Positions 33,610-42,301 of a stretch of 64,000 nt of DNA are shown one piece after another. This DNA is from an uncultured Eubacteriales bacterium (GTDB lineage Bacteria; Bacillota; Clostridia; Christensenellales; CAG-138): contig CACWYB010000003.1 of NCBI GenBank assembly GCA_902765005.1, forward strand, positions 62,001 to 126,000, read 5' to 3'. The notes under the pieces are model-generated. The model was not told the origin of the DNA. It did no database searches and worked only from the letters and a program-made list of their open reading frames with translations. The position numbers and the translations under genes were made by a program. How positions within the stretch are numbered: position 1 is the stretch's first letter; each line of letters starts with the position of its first letter.

Positions 33610-34656
33610 ATGGATAGAGAGGCGCTCTTGTATAACTCGCTCAAGGGGCTGCACCTATTGAGTCGGGCGGACACCCGCACGGTGGCGTCCGATCTGATGG
33701 GCTTGCAGGCCCAGTTTGCCAACTATCCAAAGGTTTCCCTTCAAATCCGCGCTTTAGACTATCAGCCTGACGACCCGTTCAGAGGCTTGGTCAAGATTTG
33801 GTCCCATCGAGGAACCATGCACCTGGTGCCGGAGGATGAGCTGGGGCTGCATTTGGCCGCGTTGGATACAGCTGGCCCCTTTCAGGAAGGGTGCTGGGGC
33901 ATGACAAAAGCGGACGCGGAGTATTGGGCGCCCTTCCTTTTGGACCAGATCGGGCAGGGGAACCACACCAGGGACGGCCTTAAGGCCGCTTGCCTTCGGG
34001 CGGGCATGGGGGAGGCGCTGCAGCAACGGGTTTTCTATGGCTGGGGTGGCCTCATCCGGGAGATGGTGACCCGGGGGCAGATCGTGTGCGGTACCGGCAC
34101 ACAAAAGGAGTATTTCATCCCCAAATCCGTGGGATGGATGGATAGGGACCAGGCCCGCCGCGTGTTCCTGCGCCGATACTTTGCGCACTATGGCCCCGCC
34201 ACCGTATCGGATTGCCGGTATTTCTTCGGCAACTGGAAGAAGAAAGACATGGACCCCCTGCTAAAGGAGCTGTTGCCGACCCTCAACTGCATGGAAATCG
34301 GTTCGAAGCGGTATTACAGCGCCCGAGAGCCGGTAACGGAAGGGGACATGCCTCCCTGCGTGCTGGTGCCCGGCTTCGATCAGCTGGTGCTGGGGTATAG
34401 GGATCGCGATCGGATGATCGACGCCCGTTTCCTGCGGGAGCTGACGAACATGGCCGGGATCGTTTTCCCTTCTGTGCTGATCCGAGGCCGGATTCGGGCC
34501 CGATGGAAGCTTGCGGGCAAGCAGGTCATCGTCACCAGCTTTGATAAGCGGCTGAAAAAGGACGAAGCCGCCATTCGCCGAAAGGTAAATGAGGTGTTTG
34601 GAAAAAAGATACAAAGGGTCGATTTTTCGGAAGAGGAAGCAAAGGAGGGAATTTGA
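33610..34656 (+). CDS. AlkZ-type winged-helix DNA glycosylase (HTH_42 family)
   Basis: A 348-residue protein of the winged-helix HTH_42/AlkZ family. Near residue 32 it has LQAQF, fitting the QxQ catalytic motif of AlkZ/YcaQ glycosylases that excise bulky alkylated or crosslinked bases, and WSHRGTMHLV about 30 residues later, another family hallmark. The C-terminal half contains PCVLVPGFDQLVLGYRDR. The start follows GTGAGGCG. Expected role: repair of alkylation or interstrand-crosslink damage. The exact lesion is unknown. It leads an operon with an unknown protein and a radical SAM enzyme. Confidence 0.85.
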   Translation: MDREALLYNSLKGLHLLSRADTRTVASDLMGLQAQFANYPKVSLQIRALDYQPDDPFRGLVKIWSHRGTMHLVPEDELGLHLAALDTAGPFQEGCWGMTKADAEYWAPFLLDQIGQGNHTRDGLKAACLRAGMGEALQQRVFYGWGGLIREMVTRGQIVCGTGTQKEYFIPKSVGWMDRDQARRVFLRRYFAHYGPATVSDCRYFFGNWKKKDMDPLLKELLPTLNCMEIGSKRYYSAREPVTEGDMPPCVLVPGFDQLVLGYRDRDRMIDARFLRELTNMAGIVFPSVLIRGRIRARWKLAGKQVIVTSFDKRLKKDEAAIRRKVNEVFGKKIQRVDFSEEEAKEGI

Positions 34657-34657
34657 G

Positions 34658-35266
34658 GTGTTTATGACAGGTGAATGGCTGCGGCAACGGCTTGCGGCAT
34701 TAAATGAACGGGTCCTGGAGGCGACGAACGGTTCGGTGCATTTGGAGGAGCATATCGCCCTGCCTGCTTACGGGCAGATCGTTGCCAGATTCCAGACGGA
34801 TTCTGCCCTCTCGCTAAAAGAGGTGGAGGCTTTGGAGCGGCAGCTGCAAGGCCTTGCTGGGGACGAATTCCTGGTGGACTTCATGGGGAGCGTCTATCGT
34901 CAGCTGGGCGTGGAGTATTCCCGATTGGATGAGATCAACGAACGGTTGGGCCAGCGGTTCAAGGAGGAACCCATCCGAAAAGGACCATATGGGTCGCAGA
35001 TCGAAACCGACGCGCAAACCCTTCTTAAGCAAAGCGGCATTTCCCTCAATACGCCTGTTTGGGAGATTCAGTGGGAAGATGGTGAATACGGTTTGCTGTT
35101 GTTAGGTCATCGGAGCAGGGCCATCCGATCCATAGCAAGTCAGCCGCCCATCCATGTGTTTGAGGTCAACAAGGTCCCTTGCGAAGGCCTGATGCGGGCC
35201 ACCTTTGCTGCCCGGCGCCTGGGCGTATCCTTGTGCCGGCTGATGCTGGAAGCCATGGAGGAATGA
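34658..35266 (+). CDS. Hypothetical protein in the AlkZ-radical SAM operon
   Basis: A 202-residue soluble protein I do not recognise. It is rich in charged residues, with a mixed helical N-terminal half (LKEVEALERQLQGLAGDEFL) and a C-terminal half with strand-like segments (EYGLLLLGHRSRAI). No signal peptide, membrane segment or cysteine cluster is seen. GTG at 34658 is preferred because AGGAGGG lies eight bases before it; ATG at 34664 is an alternative. It starts one base after the AlkZ-like gene and ends four bases before the radical SAM gene, so all three are co-translated. Confidence 0.7.
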   Translation: MFMTGEWLRQRLAALNERVLEATNGSVHLEEHIALPAYGQIVARFQTDSALSLKEVEALERQLQGLAGDEFLVDFMGSVYRQLGVEYSRLDEINERLGQRFKEEPIRKGPYGSQIETDAQTLLKQSGISLNTPVWEIQWEDGEYGLLLLGHRSRAIRSIASQPPIHVFEVNKVPCEGLMRATFAARRLGVSLCRLMLEAMEE

Positions 35267-35269
35267 CAC

Positions 35270-36271
35270 GTGCAAACCAAAAGTGTGATGATTCAAACCC
35301 TGTGCGTCCCATGCGCCTGCAGGTGCCGGTATTGCCTTTTGAGCTGGGACGGGCGCTGCGTCGGTGCAGACTATGACAGAAGCCAACGACTCGCTGAGCG
35401 ATTTTATACCTGGTTGAAGCAAACGCACCCCGAATTGACGTTCAACTTCGCCTTTGGATACAGCATGGACCACCCAAAGCTTCTGGACGCCCTGGACTTT
35501 CTCAACGGGATCGGCTCCGTCACCGGCAGATTCCTCCAATGCGACGGCATGGCCTTCCGCTCGGAGGAGGAGCTCAACGACCTCATGTCCGGCCTGCAGG
35601 CCCATGGGGTGCGGGCCCTGAACTTTACCTTCTACGGGACGGAAGCCTATCACGACCGGTTCGCCGGCCGCCGGGGCGACTTTGCCCATCTGCTGTCCAT
35701 GGCCCGGGCGGCCCGGGGGCAGAGCCTGTCCGTCAGCGCCGGCGTGCCCCTGACCCGGGAAAACGCTGGCCAGGCCGAGGCGTTGCTCCGCATCCTACAG
35801 GAAGCGGGGCTGTTTGACGTCCGTCTGTTCGTGCCCCATGGGGAGGGAAGGGGCGCGGCCCTGGAGCCTGTCCGTCTGCGCGAGGAAGATCTATGGGCGC
35901 TGCCGATCAATCTGCGGGAGAAATTGAACCGAAAGGTCTACCAAACCGAGGCCGAATGGTGTAAGATAGGGGGCGGAGAGCCGGAGAAGAGCCGGACCCT
36001 GCTTCTGTCCCTGACCGAGCAGAACATGGACCGGCTGGAAAGGACGGCTTTTGACGAGATCATCGAGTCCCTGGAAGCCCTGGACGAAGCCTACTACGCC
36101 GCGTTCCCCAGCTTCAAAGCTCTGCTGGAAGCGTATGGGGACAGGGAAGGGACCAAGCTCTACAGCCGCCGGGATCTGTTCGCCCGCCTGCGGGGCATGT
36201 ACAAAAAGGAGCACGGCGTGTCCGTCTACGACGTGACGGACGAGCGCCAAAGCGGCAGCCGCCGATACTGA
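35270..36271 (+). CDS. Radical SAM protein
   Basis: A 333-residue protein with an N-terminal radical SAM cluster motif CACRCRYC (CxxxCxxC, about residues 15-22) preceded by a further cysteine. No C-terminal SPASM-type cluster is apparent, and the last third is helical. The substrate is unknown. The start is GTG at 35270 behind GGAGGAATG. The position right after the AlkZ-like and unknown genes makes a shared pathway possible, but a biosynthetic precursor peptide is not evident nearby. Confidence 0.82.
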   Translation: MQTKSVMIQTLCVPCACRCRYCLLSWDGRCVGADYDRSQRLAERFYTWLKQTHPELTFNFAFGYSMDHPKLLDALDFLNGIGSVTGRFLQCDGMAFRSEEELNDLMSGLQAHGVRALNFTFYGTEAYHDRFAGRRGDFAHLLSMARAARGQSLSVSAGVPLTRENAGQAEALLRILQEAGLFDVRLFVPHGEGRGAALEPVRLREEDLWALPINLREKLNRKVYQTEAEWCKIGGGEPEKSRTLLLSLTEQNMDRLERTAFDEIIESLEALDEAYYAAFPSFKALLEAYGDREGTKLYSRRDLFARLRGMYKKEHGVSVYDVTDERQSGSRRY

Positions 36272-36297
36272 TTTTTGAACGGAAAAGGAGAGTAAGC

Positions 36298-37338
36298 ATG
36301 AAGAACATCACCTTGGGAAGCACCGGGATCGTCGTCCCGCAAAACGGCTTTGGGGCCCTGCCCATCCAGCGCATCCCCCTGCCTGACGCGGTCAAACTCC
36401 TGCGCCGGGCCTACGAGGGCGGCATGCGCTACTTCGACACCGCCCGGGCCTATACCGACAGCGAGGAGAAGCTGGGCGCCGCCTTTGGGGACGGCTGGCT
36501 GGACCGCAAGCAGGTCTATATCGCCACTAAGACCGCCGCCACCACGCCGGAGGACTTCTGGAAGGATCTGGAAACGTCTCTCACCCTGCTCAAAACCGAC
36601 TATATCGACGTGTATCAGTTTCACAACCTTTCCCGCTGTTTCCGGCCAGGGGACGGCACGGGCATGTATGAGTGCATGCTGGAAGCCAAAGAGCAGGGGA
36701 AGATCCGCCACATCGGCGCCACGGCCCACAAGATCGGCGTGGCCCGGGAGGTGGCCGAAAGCGGGCTCTATGAAACGCTTCAATATCCCATGAGCTATTT
36801 GGCGGAGGATAAGGAGGTGGAGCTTGTGAAGCTGTGCCAGCAGAACAACGTGGGCTTCATCTGCATGAAGGGCCTGGCCGGAGGCCTGATCACCAACGCC
36901 CGGGCGGCCATGGCCTTCGTGAACCAGTTTGAGGGCCTGGTGCCCATCTGGGGCATCCAGCGGGAGAAGGAGCTGGACGACTGGCTTTCCTTCATGGACG
37001 AGACCCCTGCGCTGGACGAGGAGCTGCAAGCCTTCATCGCCGCCGAGCGCAGCGCCCTCATGGGCTCCTTCTGCCGGGGCTGCGGCTACTGCATGCCCTG
37101 TACCGTGGGCATCGTCATCAACCAGTGCAACCGTATGTCCCTCATGATCCGCCGGGCCCCCAGCGAAGCCTGGCTCAACGGCTACTGGCAGGGGGAGATG
37201 GCCAAGATCGACGCGTGCATCGACTGCCGCCAGTGCGTCAGCAAGTGCCCCTATGAGCTGGATATCCCGAACCTGCTCAGGAAGAACCTGGAGGACTACC
37301 GTAACGTGCTGGCCGGCAAGACGAAGGTGACCAACTGA
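36298..37338 (+). CDS. Aldo/keto reductase with C-terminal 4Fe-4S ferredoxin domain
   Basis: A 346-residue fusion. The aldo/keto reductase barrel (residues 1 to about 245) has the catalytic tyrosine in FDTARAYTDSE and lysine in YIATKTAA. The C-terminal part has two cysteine groups, CRGCGYCMPC and CIDCRQCVSKCP, fitting iron-sulfur clusters. Such fusions are common in anaerobes and probably link NAD(P)H or ferredoxin to reduction of a carbonyl compound; the substrate is unknown. The start follows AAAGGAGAG. It overlaps the DUF4298 gene by one base. Confidence 0.9.
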   Translation: MKNITLGSTGIVVPQNGFGALPIQRIPLPDAVKLLRRAYEGGMRYFDTARAYTDSEEKLGAAFGDGWLDRKQVYIATKTAATTPEDFWKDLETSLTLLKTDYIDVYQFHNLSRCFRPGDGTGMYECMLEAKEQGKIRHIGATAHKIGVAREVAESGLYETLQYPMSYLAEDKEVELVKLCQQNNVGFICMKGLAGGLITNARAAMAFVNQFEGLVPIWGIQREKELDDWLSFMDETPALDEELQAFIAAERSALMGSFCRGCGYCMPCTVGIVINQCNRMSLMIRRAPSEAWLNGYWQGEMAKIDACIDCRQCVSKCPYELDIPNLLRKNLEDYRNVLAGKTKVTN

Positions 37339-37649
37339 TGGAGCAGATCGAGCGCATTGAGCGAATGGAGGCCTGCCTGGACGTTTCTGAGGCGGCCATA
37401 CGGGCGCTTTCCCAGGCCCTTTCCGCCTACGAAGAAGCGCAGGAAGCCTATGGCCGGCTCAGCGACTACTATGGCAGCGACCTGTGGATGCAGGACTATG
37501 AGGACGACGAGGCGGGCAAGCTCCCCAAGGAGCTGAAGCGGGGCGTGCTCTCACAGGACGCGGTATTCGATCTGCTGACGGAGAACCGGGAGCTGCTGGT
37601 GCGGATGCTGCGCCTGGTGAGCCATGCCCTGGAAAACGACGGCATCTAA
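37338..37649 (+). CDS. DUF4298 family protein
   Basis: A 103-residue acidic protein with a helical N-terminus and the signature YYGSDLWMQDYEDDEAGKLP followed by LKRGVLSQDAVFDLL, characteristic of DUF4298. Function unknown. It overlaps the aldo/keto reductase stop by one base, so it is translated from the same mRNA. Confidence 0.82.
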   Translation: MEQIERIERMEACLDVSEAAIRALSQALSAYEEAQEAYGRLSDYYGSDLWMQDYEDDEAGKLPKELKRGVLSQDAVFDLLTENRELLVRMLRLVSHALENDGI

Positions 37650-37711
37650 GGCCTGTTAGCAAACGCAAACTTGCCTATCGCTTTTTGGCTGCGCCTGTGG
37701 TATACTGGCAG

Positions 37712-37720
37712 AAAAACAGG
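37712..37720 (+). promoter_or_regulatory. Extended -10 promoter before the DAK1/DegV-like gene
   Basis: TGGTATACT at the end of a 60-bp gap forms an extended -10 element, followed by a ribosome binding site (GGAAAGAGAG) and ATG at 37736. The -35 is weak. It would drive the DAK1/DegV-like gene, mpg and the phosphoesterase. Confidence 0.5.
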
Positions 37721-37735
37721 AAAGAGAGAAACACT

Positions 37736-37987
37736 ATGTTGGATTTTCGGTATGACACCCAGCTGCTGATCGAAGGGAACGATTTGGACGAGGACAGGAT
37801 CGGCGACTACATCACGGACACCTTTAAGGGAGATTCCCTCCTGTGCGTGGGGGACGAGAGCCTGATCAAGATCCACTTCCATACCAACGAACCCTGGTTG
37901 GTGCTCCAGTATTGCGCCACCTTGGGGGAGATCTTCGATATCGTGGTGGAGGACATGGACCGCCAGGCCAGGGGCCTGCAGGGCTGA
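37736..37987 (+). CDS. Stand-alone DAK1/DegV-like domain protein
   Basis: An 83-residue protein equivalent only to the start of the C-terminal domain of FakA/YloV fatty-acid kinases: YDTQLLIEGNDLDEDRI, DSLLCVGDESLIKIHFHTNE and LGEIFDIVVEDMDRQ. The kinase domain is missing, and no FakA or DegV partner is in the window. It might bind a partner protein or be a relic. The ATG at 37736 follows GGAAAGAGAG. The stop overlaps the mpg start by one base (TGATG). Confidence 0.75.
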   Translation: MLDFRYDTQLLIEGNDLDEDRIGDYITDTFKGDSLLCVGDESLIKIHFHTNEPWLVLQYCATLGEIFDIVVEDMDRQARGLQG

Positions 37988-38484
37988 TGACGGACTTGCC
38001 TGCCGAATTCTTTTTGCAGGATGCGCTTTGGGTGGCACCCCGTCTGCTGGGGTGCCGTCTTTTGGTTGACGGCCGAGAGCTGACAATCACGCAGACCGAG
38101 GCCTACCGGGGCGAATCGGACACGGCCTGTCACGCCCATCGCGGGCGCACGAAGCGTACCGAGATGCTCTATCGCCGGGGCGGGCATGTATACGTGTATC
38201 TGTGCTACGGTATCCACAGCCTGCTGAACATCATCACCGGCCCGGAGGAGGACCCTCAGGGCGTGCTCATTCGCTGCTGCGCCGGGGCGGAGGGTCCGGG
38301 GAGGCTGACCCGCGCCCTGGGCATCGACGGAAGTTTCAACGGCCTGGATATCCTTACCACGGACAGAATACGCTTGCTGCAGGGGGCTGAATGCGCCTTT
38401 GACACCGCGCCGCGGGTGGGCATCGGTTACGCCTCCTTGGAGGACCAACAGCGCCCTTGGCGCTTCATTAGGAAAGGGGAATAG
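37987..38484 (+). CDS. mpg: DNA-3-methyladenine glycosylase (MPG/AAG family)
   Basis: A 165-residue member of the MPG/AAG family, which removes 3-methyladenine and related alkylated purines. The active-site block TQTEAYRGESDTACHAHRGR holds the catalytic glutamate, followed by GGHVYVYLCYGIHSLLNIIT, GVLIRCCAGAEG and the C-terminal PRVGIGY with PWRF. It is a little shorter than typical bacterial members (about 190-200). The ATG at 37987 is coupled to the preceding gene. An AlkZ-type glycosylase lies 4 kb upstream. Confidence 0.93.
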   Translation: MTDLPAEFFLQDALWVAPRLLGCRLLVDGRELTITQTEAYRGESDTACHAHRGRTKRTEMLYRRGGHVYVYLCYGIHSLLNIITGPEEDPQGVLIRCCAGAEGPGRLTRALGIDGSFNGLDILTTDRIRLLQGAECAFDTAPRVGIGYASLEDQQRPWRFIRKGE

Positions 38485-39297
38485 GTGATCTACGCCCCCA
38501 TCGCCATCTGCATACTGGGCCTTGGCGCACTGATCTACGGCTGGTTGGACACCCGCCGCTTTGCCCTGCGCCGGATGGAGATCCGGCTGGATAGGCTTCC
38601 TCCGGCCTTCGACGGCTTCACCATCCTGCAGGTGTCCGACCTGCACAACAACGCCTACGGGCCGGACGGCCTGGACTTGATCCGGGTCATGGAGGGGCTG
38701 TCCTTTGATGTCGTCGCCATCACCGGCGACCTGCTGGACCGGCACCGGCCGGCCCGCCGGGACAAGGGGTATGGTTTTGCCCGGGAAGCGGCCAAGCGGT
38801 GGCCGACCTATTTTGTCCAGGGCAACCACGAGTGGCGCATCGGCGGCTGGCAGGGCATAAAAAAGGACCTGTCCGAAATGGGCGTCCGCGTGCTGGACAA
38901 CGAAAGGGTGTCTATCGCCCGGGGCAGCGATAGGCTAAACCTGCTGGGCGTGGGCGAAAAGGTCACCCTGAAAGAGATGCAGCCCCTGATCGTCCCCAAC
39001 ACCTGCTCTATTCTCCTTGCCCACCATCCGGAGCGGATCGACGAGTATGCCTGCGTCGGGGCCGACCTGGTCCTCTCCGGTCACGCCCACGGTGGCCAGG
39101 TACGCCTCTTCGGCCACGGCCTGTTCAGCCCGGACCAGGGGATTCTGCCGCGCTACACCTCCGGGGTCTATGTCCAAGGCAAAACCAAGCTCTATGTCTC
39201 CCGGGGCGCGGGAAACCACAGTTTTTTACCGCCTCGCGTCTTCAACCGCCCGCAGATCGATCTCATCACCCTGAAAGCAAAAACGCTTTCCCGCTGA
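38485..39297 (+). CDS. YaeI-like metallophosphoesterase (membrane-anchored)
   Basis: A 270-residue calcineurin-like phosphoesterase with an N-terminal membrane segment (IAICILGLGALIYGWL). Metal-binding motifs are VSDLHNN, ITGDLLDRH, GNHEW and LSGHAHGGQVR. Relatives of the YaeI type hydrolyse phosphodiesters, with UDP-diacylglucosamine or similar lipids proposed; the substrate here is unknown. The GTG start at 38485 immediately follows the mpg stop and has AAAGGGGA ahead of it. Confidence 0.9.
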   Translation: MIYAPIAICILGLGALIYGWLDTRRFALRRMEIRLDRLPPAFDGFTILQVSDLHNNAYGPDGLDLIRVMEGLSFDVVAITGDLLDRHRPARRDKGYGFAREAAKRWPTYFVQGNHEWRIGGWQGIKKDLSEMGVRVLDNERVSIARGSDRLNLLGVGEKVTLKEMQPLIVPNTCSILLAHHPERIDEYACVGADLVLSGHAHGGQVRLFGHGLFSPDQGILPRYTSGVYVQGKTKLYVSRGAGNHSFLPPRVFNRPQIDLITLKAKTLSR

Positions 39298-39314
39298 ATG
39301 GGAAGGCGTTACTA
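39285..39314 (-). terminator. Terminator of the nadD-rsfS-deoC operon
   Basis: AACGCCTTCCC pairs with GGGAAAGCGTT around a short loop and is followed on the minus strand by TTTTTGC. It overlaps the last codons of the convergent phosphoesterase gene. Confidence 0.65.
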
Positions 39315-39325
39315 TTGTTCAGTAT

Positions 39326-39969
<644 letters not shown>

Positions 39970-39970
<1 letters not shown>

Positions 39971-40338
39971 TACTTTTCCTCTCCTTCTTCGGTGTAGGTG
40001 ATCACGTTCTGCCCGTCGTCCCACAGGCGTTCCAGATTATAGTAGGTGCGCTCCTCGGGGTGGAAGAGGTGGACCAGCAGATCGCCGAAGTCCAGCACGA
40101 TCCAGCGGCCCTCCTGATAGCCCTCCTTGCGGCGGGGGAAGAGGCCCATCTCGGCGGCCTTATCCTCCAGCTCATCCGAAAGGGCCTTCACCTGGGGCAC
40201 GCCCCGGCCGCTGGCAACGATGAACCAGTCGGCGATGATGGTCTTGTCCGTCACCTCTATGGCCCGGATGTCCAGGGCCTTCTTGTCGTACAGGATCTTG
40301 CAAAGCTGTAATACCGTTTCCTTGTTCAGGGATTCCAT
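39970..40338 (-). CDS. rsfS: Ribosomal silencing factor RsfS (internal start within the fusion)
   Basis: The last 122 codons of the fused frame make a complete RsfS, which binds uL14 on the large subunit to block subunit joining under starvation. Typical segments are [20 protein letters not shown], the [19 protein letters not shown] block and [19 protein letters not shown]. The start ATG at 40338 is in frame with yqeK and has AAAAGGAGA at good spacing. Whether RsfS is released this way or stays joined to YqeK cannot be decided from sequence. deoC overlaps its stop. Confidence 0.8.
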
Positions 40339-41520
40339 GCATGTCTCCTTTTCGTTGATCTTGCGTATAAGGGATTCTTTGGCGCGGAAGGCGGCCGGAT
40401 GGAGGGCCTGTCCGCTACTTTGAATATAGCAGATATTGTCGGTAAAAACAAGTATCAGCGCCTTTTCGAAGCTGATTTGGTCCTGGGTCGTGAGCAGAAG
40501 CTTTCGATGCTTGTCCACGGTTGGGTAGTCCCGCCCGGGCTCGATGAGGTCCGCCGCCCAGATGATCTCGTCCAGCAAGCTCATATCCTCCGAGCCGGTG
40601 GTGTGGAAGCGGATAGCCTTCAGGACTTCCTCGTCCTCAACGCCGTATCTCTCCCGGGCCAGGATGGCCCCGGCGGGGGCATGGAGGATTTGGGCGTAGA
40701 CATCCGGATCCAGGTCGCTGCCGTCTCGCCGCGCCAAATTTGCCTGCTCCTGTATGGGCAGATACTTGGCGCAGTCGTGAAGCAGGGCGGCCAGGCGGGC
40801 CTTTTTGCCGTCCGCGCCCAGGTTCTCCGAAAGCTGGACCGCCGTCATTTCCACGCCGATCACGTGAGAAAATCGGTGGGGCTTCAAAATCTCCCTCATG
40901 GCGGCGGTGAGCCTGACAAACGGCTCGTCGGCATAGAGGGCGTTCTCGTAGATATACCGTTCCACGGCGGGGGGCACCAGACTGCCGATGGGCTTTCCCG
41001 CCGCGATGCGGGTGCGGATATCCGTGGAGGAGAGCTCCCGCACGGGGGGCAGCAGCGTCACATCGGCATCGTAAAGCCTGCGAAGGGCGGCGGCCGCCTC
41101 GGCTTCGCCGCCGTCCTGCCCGGCCCGGCAGATGCAGACAAGGCGAGCCTTTTGGCAGACGATCTCCGGGTGATACCAGGAGGTGAGGGAGCGGAGCATG
41201 TCGCTGCCCATGATAAAATACAGCTCGTCCTCCGGGTACGTTTCGGAAAAGTGGGTCAACGTCAGGGCGGTGTAGCTGGTACCGGTCTGGTTCAGCTCCC
41301 AGTCGGAGGCCGAAAACCCCGCCTCATCCTGGCAGGCCAGCTGGACCATCCGAAGCCGCTGTTCGCTGGCGGCACCCTGAGCCAGCTCCTTGTGGGGCGG
41401 AATACGATCCACCATGAGCAGCACCCGATCCAACCCCAGCGCGTCCCGGGCGCTGCGGGCCATGTCCATGTGTCCATTGTGAATGGGGTGGAAACTCCCC
41501 CCTAAAATGCCGATCTTCAT
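39970..41520 (-). CDS. nadD: NadD-YqeK-RsfS fused reading frame
   Basis: One uninterrupted 516-codon frame encodes three normally separate proteins. Residues 1 to about 200 are nicotinate-nucleotide adenylyltransferase ([29 protein letters not shown]). About 205-390 is a YqeK-type HD phosphohydrolase acting on diadenosine tetraphosphate ([34 protein letters not shown]). Residues 395-516 are ribosomal silencing factor RsfS. The three usually adjoin as separate genes in Firmicutes. No stop separates them, yet a strong AAAAGGAGA site precedes an in-frame ATG at 40338, so RsfS may also be made alone. The ATG at 41520 follows a TATACT box by seven bases with no ribosome binding site. Confidence 0.9.
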
Positions 41521-41527
41521 GGTATGT

Positions 41528-41533
41528 AGTATA
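41528..41533 (-). promoter_or_regulatory. -10 box adjoining the nadD start codon
   Basis: TATACT on the minus strand lies seven bases before the ATG at 41520, with a weak TTGCCT -35 about 18 bases further up. Transcription would start at the ATG, giving a leaderless mRNA. Confidence 0.5.
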
Positions 41534-41571
41534 GTATACTTCCCGGTCCATAGGCAATACTGAATTTGAAA

Positions 41572-42267
41572 ATGGACGGGTTTGTGACAAGAGCATACAA
41601 GCGAACCTGCTTTCAGGGGCGGGGGGCCTTGGCCAGGTGGCTGGATAGGGCGTTCTTCTCCGCCCTGGGCGGGCTTTGCCTGCTCATCTACTGTAAATTG
41701 GCCTGGCTTGCCCTGCTCTTTGGCCTGTTTCTGCTTGCCCTGGGGTGCTTCATCGGCAAACGCCGCTGGGAAATGTATAGGGAACGCCTGTATCGCCAGG
41801 CGGCCCAAGCGCTGCGCCGGGAGGCATGGATGAAGGAGGCGGGGGAGAGGATACGGGTCCAAGGCGGCGTGATCCTGTATCCGACCCCGGACAGGGAGAC
41901 ATTGAAAGGGGCGTGCCTGCTGCGCGGCGGCGGGACAAACTTCCACTGTTTCGGGAATCCAGATCAGGCGCTGACGGAGGAAACGGAAAAGCTGGGCTGT
42001 TCCCTAACCTTCCATCCTTGGGGCGAGGGACGGGAGCCGACCCCGGATGAGGTGGAGACCCGGCTCAAACTGCAGGCGCCCCAACCCCGGCGCGGCCTAT
42101 GGAAAACGGCCGTGACCCTCCCCGACAGCCGGTATTATTTGGCGGGCGGTGTGCTGCTGCTCCTCTCCATGGTGCTTCGCCGGGCGCTGTATTGGCGGCT
42201 GCTGGGCTCCCTATGCCTGATCCTCGGCACAGGGCGGCGGCTCCTTTCCTCCCTCCGTAACGCATAA
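41572..42267 (+). CDS. Hypothetical membrane protein
   Basis: A 231-residue protein I cannot assign. Hydrophobic segments lie at about residues 30-60 (one or two helices, FFSALGGLCLLIYCKLAWLA) and 185-220 near the C-terminus. Between them is a basic, soluble-looking region with a GGGTNFHCFG motif. The start is uncertain: ATG at 41572 is taken, while a TTG two codons upstream is possible; neither has a ribosome binding site. It is transcribed divergently from nadD across a 50-bp gap with TATACT-like boxes. Confidence 0.65.
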   Translation: MDGFVTRAYKRTCFQGRGALARWLDRAFFSALGGLCLLIYCKLAWLALLFGLFLLALGCFIGKRRWEMYRERLYRQAAQALRREAWMKEAGERIRVQGGVILYPTPDRETLKGACLLRGGGTNFHCFGNPDQALTEETEKLGCSLTFHPWGEGREPTPDEVETRLKLQAPQPRRGLWKTAVTLPDSRYYLAGGVLLLLSMVLRRALYWRLLGSLCLILGTGRRLLSSLRNA

Positions 42268-42297
42268 AAAAGCCTCCCGAAGGAGGCTCTTTCGCTG
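42265..42297. terminator. Bidirectional terminator between membrane protein gene and pfp
   Basis: AGCCTCC/GGAGGCT stem with a CGAA-type loop, TTTTTT following on the minus strand and CTTT on the plus strand. It lies between convergent genes. Confidence 0.85.
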
Positions 42298-42301
42298 TTC
42301 T

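Noticed and set aside
41521..41946. N-terminal extension of the NadD-YqeK-RsfS frame
   Set aside because: The canonical NadD start [12 protein letters not shown] lies at 41520 and the extension overlaps the divergent gene with no homology.
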